This document shows positions 41,621 through 50,973 of a DNA stretch of 64,000 nucleotides, in pieces. Under the pieces are notes generated by a model. The model saw only the letters and a program-made list of their open reading frames with translations. It ran no database searches and was not told the DNA's origin. Made by a program: the position numbers and the translations under genes. The DNA is from Aurantiacibacter arachoides (GTDB lineage Bacteria > Pseudomonadota > Alphaproteobacteria > Sphingomonadales > Sphingomonadaceae). The stretch's first letter is position 1. The number at the start of each line of letters is the position of its first letter. Where the stretch lies: assembly GCF_009827335.1 (NCBI RefSeq), contig NZ_WTYH01000001.1, forward strand, positions 744,001 through 808,000, read 5' to 3'.

Positions 41621-43831
41621 TTACTCGGCGCCGGTAGCCGAAATGTCCGCCTGCGTGCCATCGTCGGCAGCGACCAGGCCGCGGGCTTCCAGCAGCGGCT
41701 CGACCCGCGGTGCATGGCCGGTGAAGTCGCGGTACATCTCGTCGTAGCTCTTCGAATGGCCCTGGCCGAGGAAGGTGCGGCGGATGCGATCGCCCATGCG
41801 GCGGTTCATGCCGCCATTCTCGACCACGTATTCGTAGGCATCGTGGGCCAGCATCTCGGTCCAGGTGTAGCTGTAGTAGCCAGCCTGGTAACCGTGGTTC
41901 CAGATGTGCCGGAAGTACGGCGTCTTGTAGCGCGGCGGCACGAGGTCGGTGCGCAGCCCGAGCCCGCCCAGCGCCTGTTGCTCGAAGGCCATCACGTCGG
42001 TCGGCACCTCGTCGGGCGAGAGCGCGTGCCATTCCATGTCCAGCAGCGAAGCGGAGATGACCTCGCCGAAGCTGTAGCCCTGGTCGAACCGGCTGGACCG
42101 GTCGATTGCCTGGACCAGCCGGTCGGGGATGACCTCACCGGTCTGCCAGTGACGGGCGTAACGCTGCATCACCTCGGGGCGGGCGGCGAAAGGCTCGTGG
42201 AACTGGCTGGGGAATTCCACCCAGTCGCGGGCGGTGTTCGTGCCCGAGAGGGAGGTGAACTCCTGGTCGGCGAACATGCCATGCAGTGCGTGGCCGAATT
42301 CGTGGAACATGGTCGTGACATCGTCCCACGTCGCCAGCGCCGGCTGCCCTTCGGCGGGCGGCACGATGTTGAGCGTGTTGGAGATGACCGGGCGCATGTT
42401 CATCGAACGGCTCTGCTCGACATAGTTGTTCATCCAGGCCCCGCCCGACTTGTTGTCGCGCGCGAATGGGTCGAAGTAGAACAGCGCCAGGTCCGAACCG
42501 TCGGCGTCGCGCACGGTATAGACCGTGATGCTGTCGTCGTAGACAGGCAGGTCGTTGCGCTTTTCGAAGGTCAGGCCGTACAGCTGGTTGGCCATGTAGA
42601 AGATGCCGTCTTCCAGCACGTTCTCGACCACGAAGTACTGCTTCAATTCCTCGTTATCGAGCGCGTACCGTTCACGCCGGACGATCTCGGCATAATACGG
42701 CCAGTCCCACGGCTGGAGCGTGAAGGTCTCGCCATCCTGACGCGCACGGGCCTGCAGTACGCCGGCCTCACGATCCTGCGTGGCGCGCAGGGCGGGGACC
42801 ATCTGCGTCATGAAGTTGATCGCGGTTTCCGGGTTCTGGGCGAAGCGATCGTACATCTGCCAGGTGGCATAGTCGGGCGCGCCGAACAGTTCGGCAATGC
42901 GCGTGCGCAGGCGAATGATCTCGGCGATATTGGGCAGCGTGTTGTTCGCGCCGCTCTGGTTGCGGGCGATGCTGGCGGCATAGAGCCGTTCGCGCACGGA
43001 GCGGTTCTGCAACTGGCCGAGCAGCGGCTGGCTGGTCGTGTTCGACAGGCTGAGCATGTACTTGCCACGTTGTCCGCGCTCGTTGGCAGCGGCGGCTGCA
43101 GCGGCGATTTGCCCGTCCGAAAGGCCGGCCAGTTCCTCGCGCGTATTCACCACGATCGCGCCGGCCGCTGCGCCATCGGTGATGTCGGTGCTGATCTCGG
43201 CCTGCAGGGCGGAGAGCCGCTCGTTGATCTGGCGAAGCTCGGTCTGCGCGGCCGGGGCTAGCTGCGCGCCTTCGTGGACGAAGTCGGCGTAGGTCGTCTG
43301 CAGCAGCATGGTCGCCTCGGGCGTCATGCGCATGGAGCCGCGGTTGTCGTAGACGGATTTCACACGGGCGAAGAGCCGGGGGTTCAGATAAATTGCGCTC
43401 GACAGCGCGGCGCGCTGCGGAGCGAGTTCGGCGTCGGCGGCGTTCAGCACGTCATTGGTGTTGGCGCTCACCAGCTGATCGAACGGCGCGGTGGCACGGG
43501 AATAGACCTTGCCGGATTCTTCCAGCGCCACGATGGTGTTCTGGAACGTCGGCGGGTTGGGATTGTTGGCGATGGCTTCGATCTCGGCCATCTGGATCTC
43601 GATCGCTTCCTCGATCACGCCCTGCCACGAGGTATCGTCGACCAGGTTGAACTGCGGCGCGTGGAAAGGCAGCGGCGACGGTTCGGCAAAGATGCTGGTC
43701 GCCGTCGGGATCTGCGGATTGTACGCCATGGGATCGGATACCGCCATATCGCCCTCGGGCATGGTGGTGGTGCAGCCGGCGGCGGCAAAGGCCATCAGCA
43801 TCGTGGAGGTGAGCAGGGGCAACTTGCGCAT
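41621..43831 (-). CDS. M3-family zinc metallopeptidase, Dcp-like lipoprotein
   Basis: 736 residues from the ATG at 43831 (MRKLPLLTSTMLMAFAAAGC), a lipoprotein signal with the Cys at residue 20. An upstream in-frame ATG at 43957 is not needed. The zinc motif HEFGHALHGM and the further Glu in the family core are present, along with the C-terminal YYSYTWTEMLAHDAYEYV typical of oligopeptidase A/peptidyl-dipeptidase Dcp. It probably removes dipeptides or cleaves short peptides in the periplasm. Confidence 0.93.
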   Translation of the reverse strand: MRKLPLLTSTMLMAFAAAGCTTTMPEGDMAVSDPMAYNPQIPTATSIFAEPSPLPFHAPQFNLVDDTSWQGVIEEAIEIQMAEIEAIANNPNPPTFQNTIVALEESGKVYSRATAPFDQLVSANTNDVLNAADAELAPQRAALSSAIYLNPRLFARVKSVYDNRGSMRMTPEATMLLQTTYADFVHEGAQLAPAAQTELRQINERLSALQAEISTDITDGAAAGAIVVNTREELAGLSDGQIAAAAAAANERGQRGKYMLSLSNTTSQPLLGQLQNRSVRERLYAASIARNQSGANNTLPNIAEIIRLRTRIAELFGAPDYATWQMYDRFAQNPETAINFMTQMVPALRATQDREAGVLQARARQDGETFTLQPWDWPYYAEIVRRERYALDNEELKQYFVVENVLEDGIFYMANQLYGLTFEKRNDLPVYDDSITVYTVRDADGSDLALFYFDPFARDNKSGGAWMNNYVEQSRSMNMRPVISNTLNIVPPAEGQPALATWDDVTTMFHEFGHALHGMFADQEFTSLSGTNTARDWVEFPSQFHEPFAARPEVMQRYARHWQTGEVIPDRLVQAIDRSSRFDQGYSFGEVISASLLDMEWHALSPDEVPTDVMAFEQQALGGLGLRTDLVPPRYKTPYFRHIWNHGYQAGYYSYTWTEMLAHDAYEYVVENGGMNRRMGDRIRRTFLGQGHSKSYDEMYRDFTGHAPRVEPLLEARGLVAADDGTQADISATGAE

Positions 43832-43962
43832 ACGGACGAGTCTCTCTTGTTCGGATGAATGTAACGGCTTGTTGCAGCTTTCCGTTGCAAGTGAAACCGC
43901 TTTGGACGTGATATAGCTGAAAGCGCTGGCGTGAACCTGAACGCGCCGATGCTTCATCGGTT

Positions 43963-44652
43963 TCAGCGGCCATCGAGGGCGGGGCGACGCTCGCGTGTTG
44001 CCACCTTGCTGGCAGCTTCTTCCGCCTCGCGGAAGGCCTGGCTGTTGACGGTTACGAGGCGCGGGCGACCGCCTTGCCGGTCTGCCACCAGCCAGATGGC
44101 GCCCAACCTGAAAAACGCGCCTTGGTCCGGTACCACCGTCATGTCGGCAAGCTGCAAGTCCTGCATCATCGCCAGCACGTCAGGCGAGAACACCGCATCG
44201 AACCCGGCTTCGACCAGCTCGTCGGCCAACACGTCCCGGCGATTGCCGTCGCTGTCGATGTAGAGCAGGGGGACGCTCAGTTCGCGCATGAGTGCGGCCT
44301 TGTCGTTGGCGGCAGCGGCGGCGCGGATCGCCACGAGTGCTTGCTCGAACTCGCTGGCGCTGGTTCCCGTGGCGCAGGAAATGGCTCCACCCTCGACCTC
44401 GTCATGCACGACATCGAATTCACGGCGATCGGCTGGCGCATCCTGCGCGTCCCAGATAACCAACAGGCAATCCTGTGCAGCCCTAACCGACGCATCGGGA
44501 AGGCCGGCGACGATAGCGTCGCGCTCGCGGGCCGCGCTCGCCTCCACCTCCGCTTGGGATTCCTGGCAACCCGCAAGAGTCGTCAACGCCAGTGCCATGA
44601 TGGCGAGGCGGGCGGAACGGGCAGAAAGGGCGGGCGTGACTGGACGGGTCAT
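43963..44652 (-). CDS. Predicted lipoprotein
   Basis: 229 residues. The signal sequence ends LALTTLAGC (lipobox Cys about residue 29). The mature part has a helix rich in Ala/Glu, two further Cys residues (QDCLLVIWD and ISCATG) and a C-terminal segment GAFFRLGAIWLVADRQGGRPRLVTVN that looks like a SnoaL/NTF2-like strand pattern, not certain. It lies upstream of the M3 peptidase gene on the same strand, with a 131-base gap. Function unknown. Confidence 0.7.
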   Translation of the reverse strand: MTRPVTPALSARSARLAIMALALTTLAGCQESQAEVEASAARERDAIVAGLPDASVRAAQDCLLVIWDAQDAPADRREFDVVHDEVEGGAISCATGTSASEFEQALVAIRAAAAANDKAALMRELSVPLLYIDSDGNRRDVLADELVEAGFDAVFSPDVLAMMQDLQLADMTVVPDQGAFFRLGAIWLVADRQGGRPRLVTVNSQAFREAEEAASKVATRERRPALDGR

Positions 44653-44715
44653 CTGAAGCGGTCAATGGTGCGGCCCGCCTCTGGCTGCAAGAGGGCGGAC
44701 TGCGGGCAGGGTAGA

Positions 44716-45579
44716 TCAGCTATGCACGCTGCCGGAAACGCTGATGCTGGACGGGCGCGGATCGGCATAGGCGGCGTCCATGAAGATGGACTGGCGCCGC
44801 TCGCTGCGAAAGACGAGGCCATTGGCCTTTTCGCCCGCCGCGTGGTGATAACGCAATTCGTCGGCAATCCGGCGGTAGTCGCCCGCTGCGACGGCCTCGT
44901 TCAGGCGGGGGCTCTCGGTATCGGAGACGTTGCCCGCCCCCACATTGTAGACAAGATCGACCAGTGCATCGAATTCGTTCTGGTAGAGAACCAGGTCACC
45001 CACGAGGTTGCGAACGCCCTTTTCAGCTTCCCGGAGGTCATCCTCCAGCAGCTCGAGCGCACGCTCGTAGGTGATACGGTCCCCGACGTTGAGATTGTCG
45101 CGCGGGGTGACGAGGTGGCCGACACCGACGGTGGGGTAGCCGGCGACGTCCCTGTAGACAGTCAGGCGCACACCTTCCTCCTCGGCCAGCGCTTCCTTTA
45201 TCTGTTGGCTGGCTGACAAGGAGGCGGGGTGGAGACGCACATCGAAGGGGTTGGGAGCGACCGATATGGCGTAACCGGCACGGTCGAGGTCAACCATGCC
45301 GGGGCTGGCTACCATTACGGCCGCCGACATGGCGAGGACCGCCTTTCGCTTCTTCATGCGACTTTGTATCGCGCGCGCACGCCGGTCCGTACTGGACTTG
45401 CGACGCAACCGCCGGATGAATTCCTGCACCATTTCCACGCGCATGAACTGCAAGGCCGCACCCAGTTCCGTCTGCGCGGGGGTGGGGGGTTTTTTCAACG
45501 GGGCAGGGGGGTGGGTCGACCCATCGCGTGGGTCGTAGGCAAGGCTGCCCTTGGCAGCGGCGGATGTCTGGATGGACAT
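44716..45579 (-). CDS. GH24 phage-type lysozyme with N-terminal extension
   Basis: 287 residues. The catalytic domain starts near residue 125; the T4-lysozyme triad is present as E135, D144 and T150 in EEEGVRLTVYRDVAGYPTVG, with GHLV and EFDALVDLVYNVGAG following. It cleaves peptidoglycan. A hydrophobic stretch KKRKAVLAMSAAVMVASPGM at about 76-95 may serve as signal-arrest-release or membrane anchor, so residues 1-74 would be cytoplasmic if the start at 45579 is right; a start at 45357 would give a direct signal sequence. No other phage genes are next to it, so it seems domesticated. Confidence 0.8.
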   Translation of the reverse strand: MSIQTSAAAKGSLAYDPRDGSTHPPAPLKKPPTPAQTELGAALQFMRVEMVQEFIRRLRRKSSTDRRARAIQSRMKKRKAVLAMSAAVMVASPGMVDLDRAGYAISVAPNPFDVRLHPASLSASQQIKEALAEEEGVRLTVYRDVAGYPTVGVGHLVTPRDNLNVGDRITYERALELLEDDLREAEKGVRNLVGDLVLYQNEFDALVDLVYNVGAGNVSDTESPRLNEAVAAGDYRRIADELRYHHAAGEKANGLVFRSERRQSIFMDAAYADPRPSSISVSGSVHS

Positions 45580-45765
45580 GGCAATCCTGTTCTCATTCGG
45601 GGCCGCGCTGCCGCACAGTTCATGGCGCGCCTGCCCATATTTCTCATTTTCGTTCGATCGATAAACGGATGGCCACTACGTTGGGGTCCACACTTCGTCC
45701 GATGAATCCTTCGTCCTGAACCGCGGGTCTTGACGCCCGGCCATTTCGCGCAACGTGCGCCCCGC

Positions 45766-46299
45766 TCAGGGAAACGATGCGATTGCTTCGTATCGCGCGC
45801 CCGCGCGGGTGAGATGACTTTCGAAAAGCGAAAATCCCGAAACGGGCCAGGGTCCTTGCGCAAGTGCGCCATTCGCGGCCAGCCAGTCGCCGATCGGGGC
45901 GCTGGCGCGGTTCAGTCTCGCCAAGGTGACATGAGGGACGAACCGCCGCGTTTCGGCAGCAAGGCCTGCGCGGCGGCAGGCCATCTCCACCGACTGTTGA
46001 AGGCCGCCAAGGGCGGCCGACTGAGAGACACTCGCCCAGATCGCCCGTGCGCGGCCGCGTTGCTCGAAATGGCTGACGCCCGCGATTGCCAGGGCAAAGG
46101 GGCGGAATGGAACGGTTTCCAGCGCGGTTATCACGTCGGCCAATTGGTGGCGGTCGACCTCACCGATGAACCGCAGCGTCACGTGGAGATCGTCGGCATC
46201 CTGCCAGCGCGCACCCGGCAATCCCTCCATCGTGTCGAGCAAGGCTTCGCAGACGGGCTCCGGCAAGGGCAGGGCGACAAAGATGCGGCGCGCGGACAT
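45766..46299 (-). CDS. thpR: RNA 2',3'-cyclic phosphodiesterase (2H family)
   Basis: 177 residues from the ATG at 46299 (MSARRIFVALPLPE). The two 2H-phosphoesterase signatures are HVTLRFIGEV and, in the second half, HVTLARLNRA. It opens 2',3'-cyclic phosphate ends of RNA, as in tRNA-type ligation or RNA repair. The longer in-frame start at 46455 would run into the adhesin gene region and is unlikely. Confidence 0.88.
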   Translation of the reverse strand: MSARRIFVALPLPEPVCEALLDTMEGLPGARWQDADDLHVTLRFIGEVDRHQLADVITALETVPFRPFALAIAGVSHFEQRGRARAIWASVSQSAALGGLQQSVEMACRRAGLAAETRRFVPHVTLARLNRASAPIGDWLAANGALAQGPWPVSGFSLFESHLTRAGARYEAIASFP

Positions 46300-46334
46300 G
46301 CATTGCACCTTTATGGCAGTGCGGCACGACAGGA

Positions 46335-46366
46335 AAGGCCGACCCCCTTTGTCGAGGGCCGGCCTT
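46335..46366 (-). terminator. Hairpin after the trimeric autotransporter gene
   Basis: AAGGCCG..CCC (46335-46347) pairs with GGGCCGGCCTT (46356-46366) with a G bulge. On the - strand it ends in CCTTTCC, a weak T-run. Likely the terminator of the autotransporter mRNA. Confidence 0.5.
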
Positions 46367-46393
46367 CCCGGGTAGACAATAATCGCGGTGGGA

Positions 46394-49270
46394 TCAGAAA
46401 CCGAAGCCGGCGCCCACCGAGAAGCCACCGTGGCCGTTGGTGTCGAGTGTGCCACCCGCCTTCATCACGCCGCGGCCGTCGTTGAAGGTGGTCGACACGC
46501 CGATCGCAAAGGCCGTCTCGCCGCGGAAGTGGCCGACCCCGCCGCCGACCATCGACTGGCCCGCCTCCATCGTCTGCGGGATGCCGGCGACAGCCATCGC
46601 CGCGGCCGTTCCGGCAAAGGCATCGTCACGCAGTTCGGCAAGGTCGAAGCTGAGCGAGTCCATGCCTGCATCGAGGAGCGCGAAGCGTTCGTCGGTATAG
46701 CTGACGGCGTCGGCCAGAACCGCGCTGAGCCCGTTGTTGAGCTGCGCCACGTTCACCGCGTCGTTCGCCAGCGTGCCGGCGGCGACATTGTGCAGCCGTA
46801 CCGGTTCGGCGACGTTAGCGCCCACCAGGGTCACGTCCTGCGTCACCGTGCCGCCGTTGGCCTGAGTGGGCGTGCCCGCATTCGAATACTGCACCGCAGC
46901 GCGCGGGCTGTTGGCGAAGCTGGTGTTGAGCACGGCGATGTCGGCTGTGTTACGATCGATGTCGGTGCGGTTGGTGGCAACCTGCGCATTGGTCGCTGCC
47001 AGTTGGCCGCCGTTCACCGCGTCGGTGGAATCCGCCGCCAGGTTGCCCGCCGCCACGTTGGTGACCCGCACCGGTGCCGTGGTGGCTCCGGCAAAGGCCG
47101 CGGTGTTGGTCGGCACGGTGCTGGGCGTGGTGCCATCGGTGTCGGAGACATAGTTCACCGGCACGTTGTCCACCTGCGCCTGCACCTGCGTGATCAGCGT
47201 GGTGTTGGCGTTTACCTGCTGCCCGATCGAGACGATGCTGGTGGAGTTGTTCGTGACCCGCTGGTCGATCGTGGTGATCGCCCCTTCATTGATGGTGGTG
47301 CGGGTGTCGAGATTGGCGATGTCACCTTCGTTAACCGTCACGCGGCCGTCCAGATTGGCGATGTCACCCTCGTTCACAGTCACCCGGCCGTCGAGGTTGG
47401 TGATGTCACCTTCGTTGACCGTCACCCGGCCATCGAGGCTGGCAATGTCACCCTCGTTCACGGTGACGCGGCCGTCGAGATTGGCGATATCGCCCTCGTT
47501 CACGGTCACGCGGCCATCGAGGTTGGCGATATCGCCCTCGTTCACGGTTACGCGGCCGTCGAGGTTGGCGATATCACCTTCATTCACGGTTACGCGGCCG
47601 TCGAGGTTGGCGATGTCACCCTCGTTCACGGTCACGCGCGCGTCCAGATTGGTGATGTCGGTCTGCACCCCGGCGATCCCGGTGGAGAGGTTGGCGATGG
47701 CGGTGGTGTTGGCCGCGATGTTGGTCTCGTTGACCGAAACGCGGCCGTCCAGCGCGGCAACGGCTTCGTTGGTGGCGAACAGCTGCGAGCCGTTGACCGC
47801 ATCGGTCGACGTGGCGGAAAGCTGTCCGACAGCGACGTTGCTCACGGTGGTGCCGCCCGCGCCATCCAGCGTAATGCTGGTGTGAGAGGGATCGTCGTAC
47901 ATCACGGCCATGTCCTGCAGGGTGGCGATGTCGCCCGTGTTGACCGCAACGTCCGCCTGAACAGCAGCAATGGCGCCGGTGTTGGTGGCAACCTGCCCCT
48001 GGACTGCGGCGATCGCACCGGTATTGACGGCAACGTCCGCCTGCACCGCGGCAATGGCGCCTGTGTTGGTCGCGACCTGGCCCTGGATCGTGCCGATAGC
48101 CCCGGTGTTGGTCGCAACCTGGCCCTGCAGGGTTCCGACGTCGGATTGCAGGCCCGCGATGGCGCCGGTGTTCACGCCCACCTGCCCTTGGAGCGTGACA
48201 AGATCGGTCTGCAGATCGCCCACATCGACCTGCAAGGCACCGACGTCCGTCTGCAAATCGCCCACATCGGTCTGCAGGGTGCCGATGGCGGCGGTGTTCG
48301 TGGCGACATTGGCATTGGTAGCGGCAAGCTGCGAGCCATTGACAGCATCGGTGGAGCCAGTTGCGACCGTACCATCGGCCAGGTTGGTGATGAGCGTGCC
48401 GCCCGCACCCGCCAGCGTGATGCTCGTCTGCGTCGCATCGTCATACTGCACGGCGTTGGCGACGCTCGCGTTGACGCTGTCGATGGCGGCCTGCACCTGG
48501 CCTACGGTCGCGGCATCGGTGGCCGCGGTGCCGGGGGCGACGTTGGTGACCTGGCGCAAGGCACCCGCCGCACCGACCGATACGCTCCCCACGCTGTCGA
48601 ACGTGCCGGGCAGGAACGCCGCGGTGTAACCGGTCAGCGCCCCCCGGTCCGCTACGCTGCCAGCGCCCAGCGCAACGCTGTTCGCCACCGTTACCCGCGC
48701 ATTGGTGCCCAGTGCGACTGCGCCGAACGCCCCGGGATCGGTGATCGCACCGTTGCCAAAGGCAATCGCGTCAAGCTCCGCCGCAGTGGCGACGGTGCCG
48801 TTGCCAAGGCCCGTGATCTGATTGCCGCCGATGGCAAGGCCCGCGGGCGTGTTCAACGTGTAACCGTCCGCGGAAATGTTGCAGTCGCCGGGGGAGACGA
48901 TGTTGCCATCGCGGTCGAGCACCTGCAGCGAGATCGGATCGCCCGCGGCGAGGGCCGCAGTCGTATCGTCCACGCCCAGGTCGACGTCAGGGATGGAAAG
49001 CAGCGGCAGCAACCCGAGGCTGACGGTCAGCAGGTCATCGTAGAGCGTTTCCAGGCCAGCGGCAGTCGGTACGACCGTGGTCTCGAGGATGTCGCGCAGC
49101 GCGCTCTGTTCCAGCGAGATACCGGTGCAGACGTCGACCACGGACTGCAATGCCTGCGCCTGGGCCTGCGACTGAATCCCCGGGGCTGTCAGCGCACTGG
49201 TGGCGACCGCGGCGAGCGCGGCAGCCCGCAGCGAGATGTTGCGTACGAAGTTCTTCGAGTCATAAGTCAT
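46394..49270 (-). CDS. YadA-like trimeric autotransporter adhesin
   Basis: 958 residues. A long signal peptide (1-39, ending QSQAQA) leads to an N-terminal head with YadA/Hia-type repeats (LGTNARVTVANSVALGAGSVADRG). Several neck-like DAVNGSQL motifs alternate with coiled-coil stalk parts made of 14-residue repeats. The C terminus (about the last 60 residues: GQSMVGGGVGHFRGETAFAIGVS to GGFSVGAGFGF) is the YadA anchor, which forms the 12-strand trimeric barrel and ends in Phe. Probable surface adhesin. The adjacent response regulator and 176-residue protein may control it. Confidence 0.93.
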   Translation of the reverse strand: MTYDSKNFVRNISLRAAALAAVATSALTAPGIQSQAQAQALQSVVDVCTGISLEQSALRDILETTVVPTAAGLETLYDDLLTVSLGLLPLLSIPDVDLGVDDTTAALAAGDPISLQVLDRDGNIVSPGDCNISADGYTLNTPAGLAIGGNQITGLGNGTVATAAELDAIAFGNGAITDPGAFGAVALGTNARVTVANSVALGAGSVADRGALTGYTAAFLPGTFDSVGSVSVGAAGALRQVTNVAPGTAATDAATVGQVQAAIDSVNASVANAVQYDDATQTSITLAGAGGTLITNLADGTVATGSTDAVNGSQLAATNANVATNTAAIGTLQTDVGDLQTDVGALQVDVGDLQTDLVTLQGQVGVNTGAIAGLQSDVGTLQGQVATNTGAIGTIQGQVATNTGAIAAVQADVAVNTGAIAAVQGQVATNTGAIAAVQADVAVNTGDIATLQDMAVMYDDPSHTSITLDGAGGTTVSNVAVGQLSATSTDAVNGSQLFATNEAVAALDGRVSVNETNIAANTTAIANLSTGIAGVQTDITNLDARVTVNEGDIANLDGRVTVNEGDIANLDGRVTVNEGDIANLDGRVTVNEGDIANLDGRVTVNEGDIASLDGRVTVNEGDITNLDGRVTVNEGDIANLDGRVTVNEGDIANLDTRTTINEGAITTIDQRVTNNSTSIVSIGQQVNANTTLITQVQAQVDNVPVNYVSDTDGTTPSTVPTNTAAFAGATTAPVRVTNVAAGNLAADSTDAVNGGQLAATNAQVATNRTDIDRNTADIAVLNTSFANSPRAAVQYSNAGTPTQANGGTVTQDVTLVGANVAEPVRLHNVAAGTLANDAVNVAQLNNGLSAVLADAVSYTDERFALLDAGMDSLSFDLAELRDDAFAGTAAAMAVAGIPQTMEAGQSMVGGGVGHFRGETAFAIGVSTTFNDGRGVMKAGGTLDTNGHGGFSVGAGFGF
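47325..47665 (-). repeat. 42-base tandem repeat coding for stalk units (8 copies)
   Basis: Eight consecutive 42-base units each code for a 14-residue unit of the type NLDGRVTVNEGDIA in the adhesin. Units differ mainly at third codon positions, with a few replacements (DAR, SLDG, TNLDG). The near identity suggests recent expansion by recombination or slippage; loss or gain of a unit keeps the frame. Confidence 0.9.
47925..48190 (-). repeat. Second 42-base repeat array in the adhesin gene (about 6 units)
   Basis: About six units of 14 residues of the type QVATNTGAIAAVQA alternating with DVAVNTGAIAAVQG, more diverged than the downstream array. A shorter heptad array (DVGDLQT type) lies next to it on the N-terminal side (about 48190-48280). 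Confidence 0.8.
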
Positions 49271-49305
49271 GTCGTATTCCCTTCAGTTCAACAAAGCCAG
49301 CTTCT

Positions 49306-49836
49306 TCACTTCCAATACTTCCGCAAAGCATCCTGCGCCTGCCGAAGGGCTACGCCCTGGCATTTGAATCCTCGCCGCAGGTTTCGATATTTGCGGTTGA
49401 GCGCCAAGTAATCGCAGGTCAGCTTCTCGATGCGATAAAGCGCAGTTGTATCGGGGCAGGCGCCGTCGTCCTGGCAATCGTTGTCCAGGACCAGAAAAAC
49501 TGTCGGCCACGCGTCGTAATACCGCAGGCGCAGACCCAGCCATTGATCGTGAAAGACAGCCTTCGATCCGGTAGGAGAGGCACGGAGTGCAGCGATCAGT
49601 TCACCGGACCACTGCAGCCGGCGGCACGGCGGGTGCTGTCCCGGCGTGGCGGTTTCGAGAATTTCGAAAGTCTTTTCGTCGATACAGACAATCGCTGCAC
49701 AGCTGGAATTGTAAGCCGATCGAATGAGGCAAAGAAGATTTGCCCAAAATTCGACTTTCGCGTCCACCGCAAAAGACGTTCGGCCTGCAATCCCTGGCTC
49801 AGGATCACTGGAATAGTAACGTATGTCGCTATTCAT
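49306..49836 (-). CDS. Hypothetical protein, possibly a GAF-like sensor
   Basis: 176 residues, no signal peptide. The segment AAIVCIDEKTFEILETATPG and the later TVFLVLDNDCQDDG look like GAF-domain strands, and the C-terminal region is helical and basic (NRKYRNLRRGFKCQG). Six or so Cys residues. It lies between the adhesin and a FixJ-type regulator, all on the - strand. I cannot assign a function; a sensory role is only a suggestion. The GC content is lower than average. Confidence 0.5.
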   Translation of the reverse strand: MNSDIRYYSSDPEPGIAGRTSFAVDAKVEFWANLLCLIRSAYNSSCAAIVCIDEKTFEILETATPGQHPPCRRLQWSGELIAALRASPTGSKAVFHDQWLGLRLRYYDAWPTVFLVLDNDCQDDGACPDTTALYRIEKLTCDYLALNRKYRNLRRGFKCQGVALRQAQDALRKYWK

Positions 49837-49985
49837 CGCCTTGTTCTCCGATCCGGTCTCATGCCGGTATCGAATGCTAGGCTTGGTCAGTTACGCGATG
49901 GAATATGGGAATTTTTCGGAAATTGTCCTTGAACCGGCATTTCTACGGTATGGTGTTAAGAGTTTTTAAACCCTGTTTCTTGGCA

Positions 49986-50588
49986 TCAGGACGTGCCGGT
50001 TGACGCATAGAGTACGAGGGCGCTGGCGAAGTTGATCACACCCAACTTCTTGATAATGTTCGAGCGGTGCATTTCCACCGTGCGCACGCTCAGCCCCAGC
50101 GTGTGAGCCACTTCCTTGCTCGATTGCCCTTGCGCAGAGGCCTTCAGAACATCGATCTCGCGGTCGGTCAGTCCCTTGAGCACACGATTGTGCTCGCCGG
50201 ACACCCAGGCTGCATGTTGTTCTTCGCAAAGGGCTAGTTCCGCCCGCACCACCGCATCGAGAAGCTCGGCCCGGCGGATCGGCTTCTCCAGGAAATCGAT
50301 TGCCCCTTCGCGCATAGAGGCCACGGCATCGCTGATATCGCAGTCACCCGCCACCATGATGACCTTGTGGCTGACATTACAGTCGCGCTTGATCTGCCGC
50401 TGCAGTTCAAGCCCGTCGAGATCGGGAAGGCAGATGTCGATGATGACAATTCCAGCGGGAAGCTTGGCGCATACGGCCAGAAAGCTGGTACCATTATCGA
50501 ATATACGACGCTCTGAGCGCCGGCTCGAGACTATTTGAAGGACACGTTCCCTGTCCTCTTCGTCGTATTCGACGACGTAGATGTGCAA
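49986..50588 (-). CDS. FixJ/NarL-type response regulator with LuxR HTH
   Basis: 200 residues. Receiver domain with phospho-acceptor D51 in VIIDICLPDLDG and the conserved Lys in FLEKPIRR. The acidic pocket near residues 7-12 (EYDEED) is less canonical than usual. The C-terminal LuxR-type HTH is GLTDREIDVLKASAQGQSSK followed by TLGLSVRTVEMHRSNIIKKL (about 138-180). No kinase gene is adjacent, so its signal is unknown. Gene neighbours suggest control of surface functions. Confidence 0.88.
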   Translation of the reverse strand: MHIYVVEYDEEDRERVLQIVSSRRSERRIFDNGTSFLAVCAKLPAGIVIIDICLPDLDGLELQRQIKRDCNVSHKVIMVAGDCDISDAVASMREGAIDFLEKPIRRAELLDAVVRAELALCEEQHAAWVSGEHNRVLKGLTDREIDVLKASAQGQSSKEVAHTLGLSVRTVEMHRSNIIKKLGVINFASALVLYASTGTS

Positions 50589-50645
50589 GATTTTCCCCCG
50601 TCTAAATTCCTGGGACAGTGAGGTTTTACGAATCTGCTAGGAATA

Positions 50646-50915
50646 TTAATGCATATCAACCGGTGTGGTTTCAACCACCGTATAAACACGGTATTTCGTA
50701 TAAAGATTGCGTAAAGAACCGCCTGCGCGAAACGATCCGCGGTTATTGGGACGGTCTGCGAACCCTGTCGGACCAGTGATGCCAGCCGTGTTTGCAACCA
50801 GATCGTCGACGACATTTGCTGGCCCATCCCAATCGCGCCATACCAGAATGCATTGGCGGGATGGCTTGACCTCATCGAACGTTTCGGGAACAGCGGGCAT
50901 CCGATGATACCGCAC
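50646..50915 (-). CDS. Possible small protein upstream of the response regulator
   Basis: An open frame of 89 codons on the - strand; ATG also at residue 6. The sequence (for example [20 protein letters not shown]) looks more protein-like than the other frames, but no family is recognised and the codon bias is not strong. The gap 50589-50973 between the regulator and uvrA otherwise holds only their promoters. Low certainty. Confidence 0.3.
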   Translation of the reverse strand: MRYHRMPAVPETFDEVKPSRQCILVWRDWDGPANVVDDLVANTAGITGPTGFADRPNNRGSFRAGGSLRNLYTKYRVYTVVETTPVDMH

Positions 50916-50973
50916 GATCGGCTTTGCCCGGCTGCACTGGAATAGCTTCCCTCAAGCCCCCACTTGGACCGCC

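Noticed and set aside
47325..48280. Regular 42-base repeats that could suggest a CRISPR array
   Set aside because: No spacers: the units are contiguous, in frame, and code for coiled-coil adhesin repeats.
46388..49411. A 1007-codon + strand frame opposite the adhesin gene
   Set aside because: Shadow of the repeat-rich adhesin gene; it mirrors the 14-residue repeats as V/H/G-rich noise and has no start signals or known domains.
50531..50875. A 114-codon - strand frame overlapping the response regulator start
   Set aside because: Overlaps the regulator in a different frame and has no protein-like pattern; a shadow frame.
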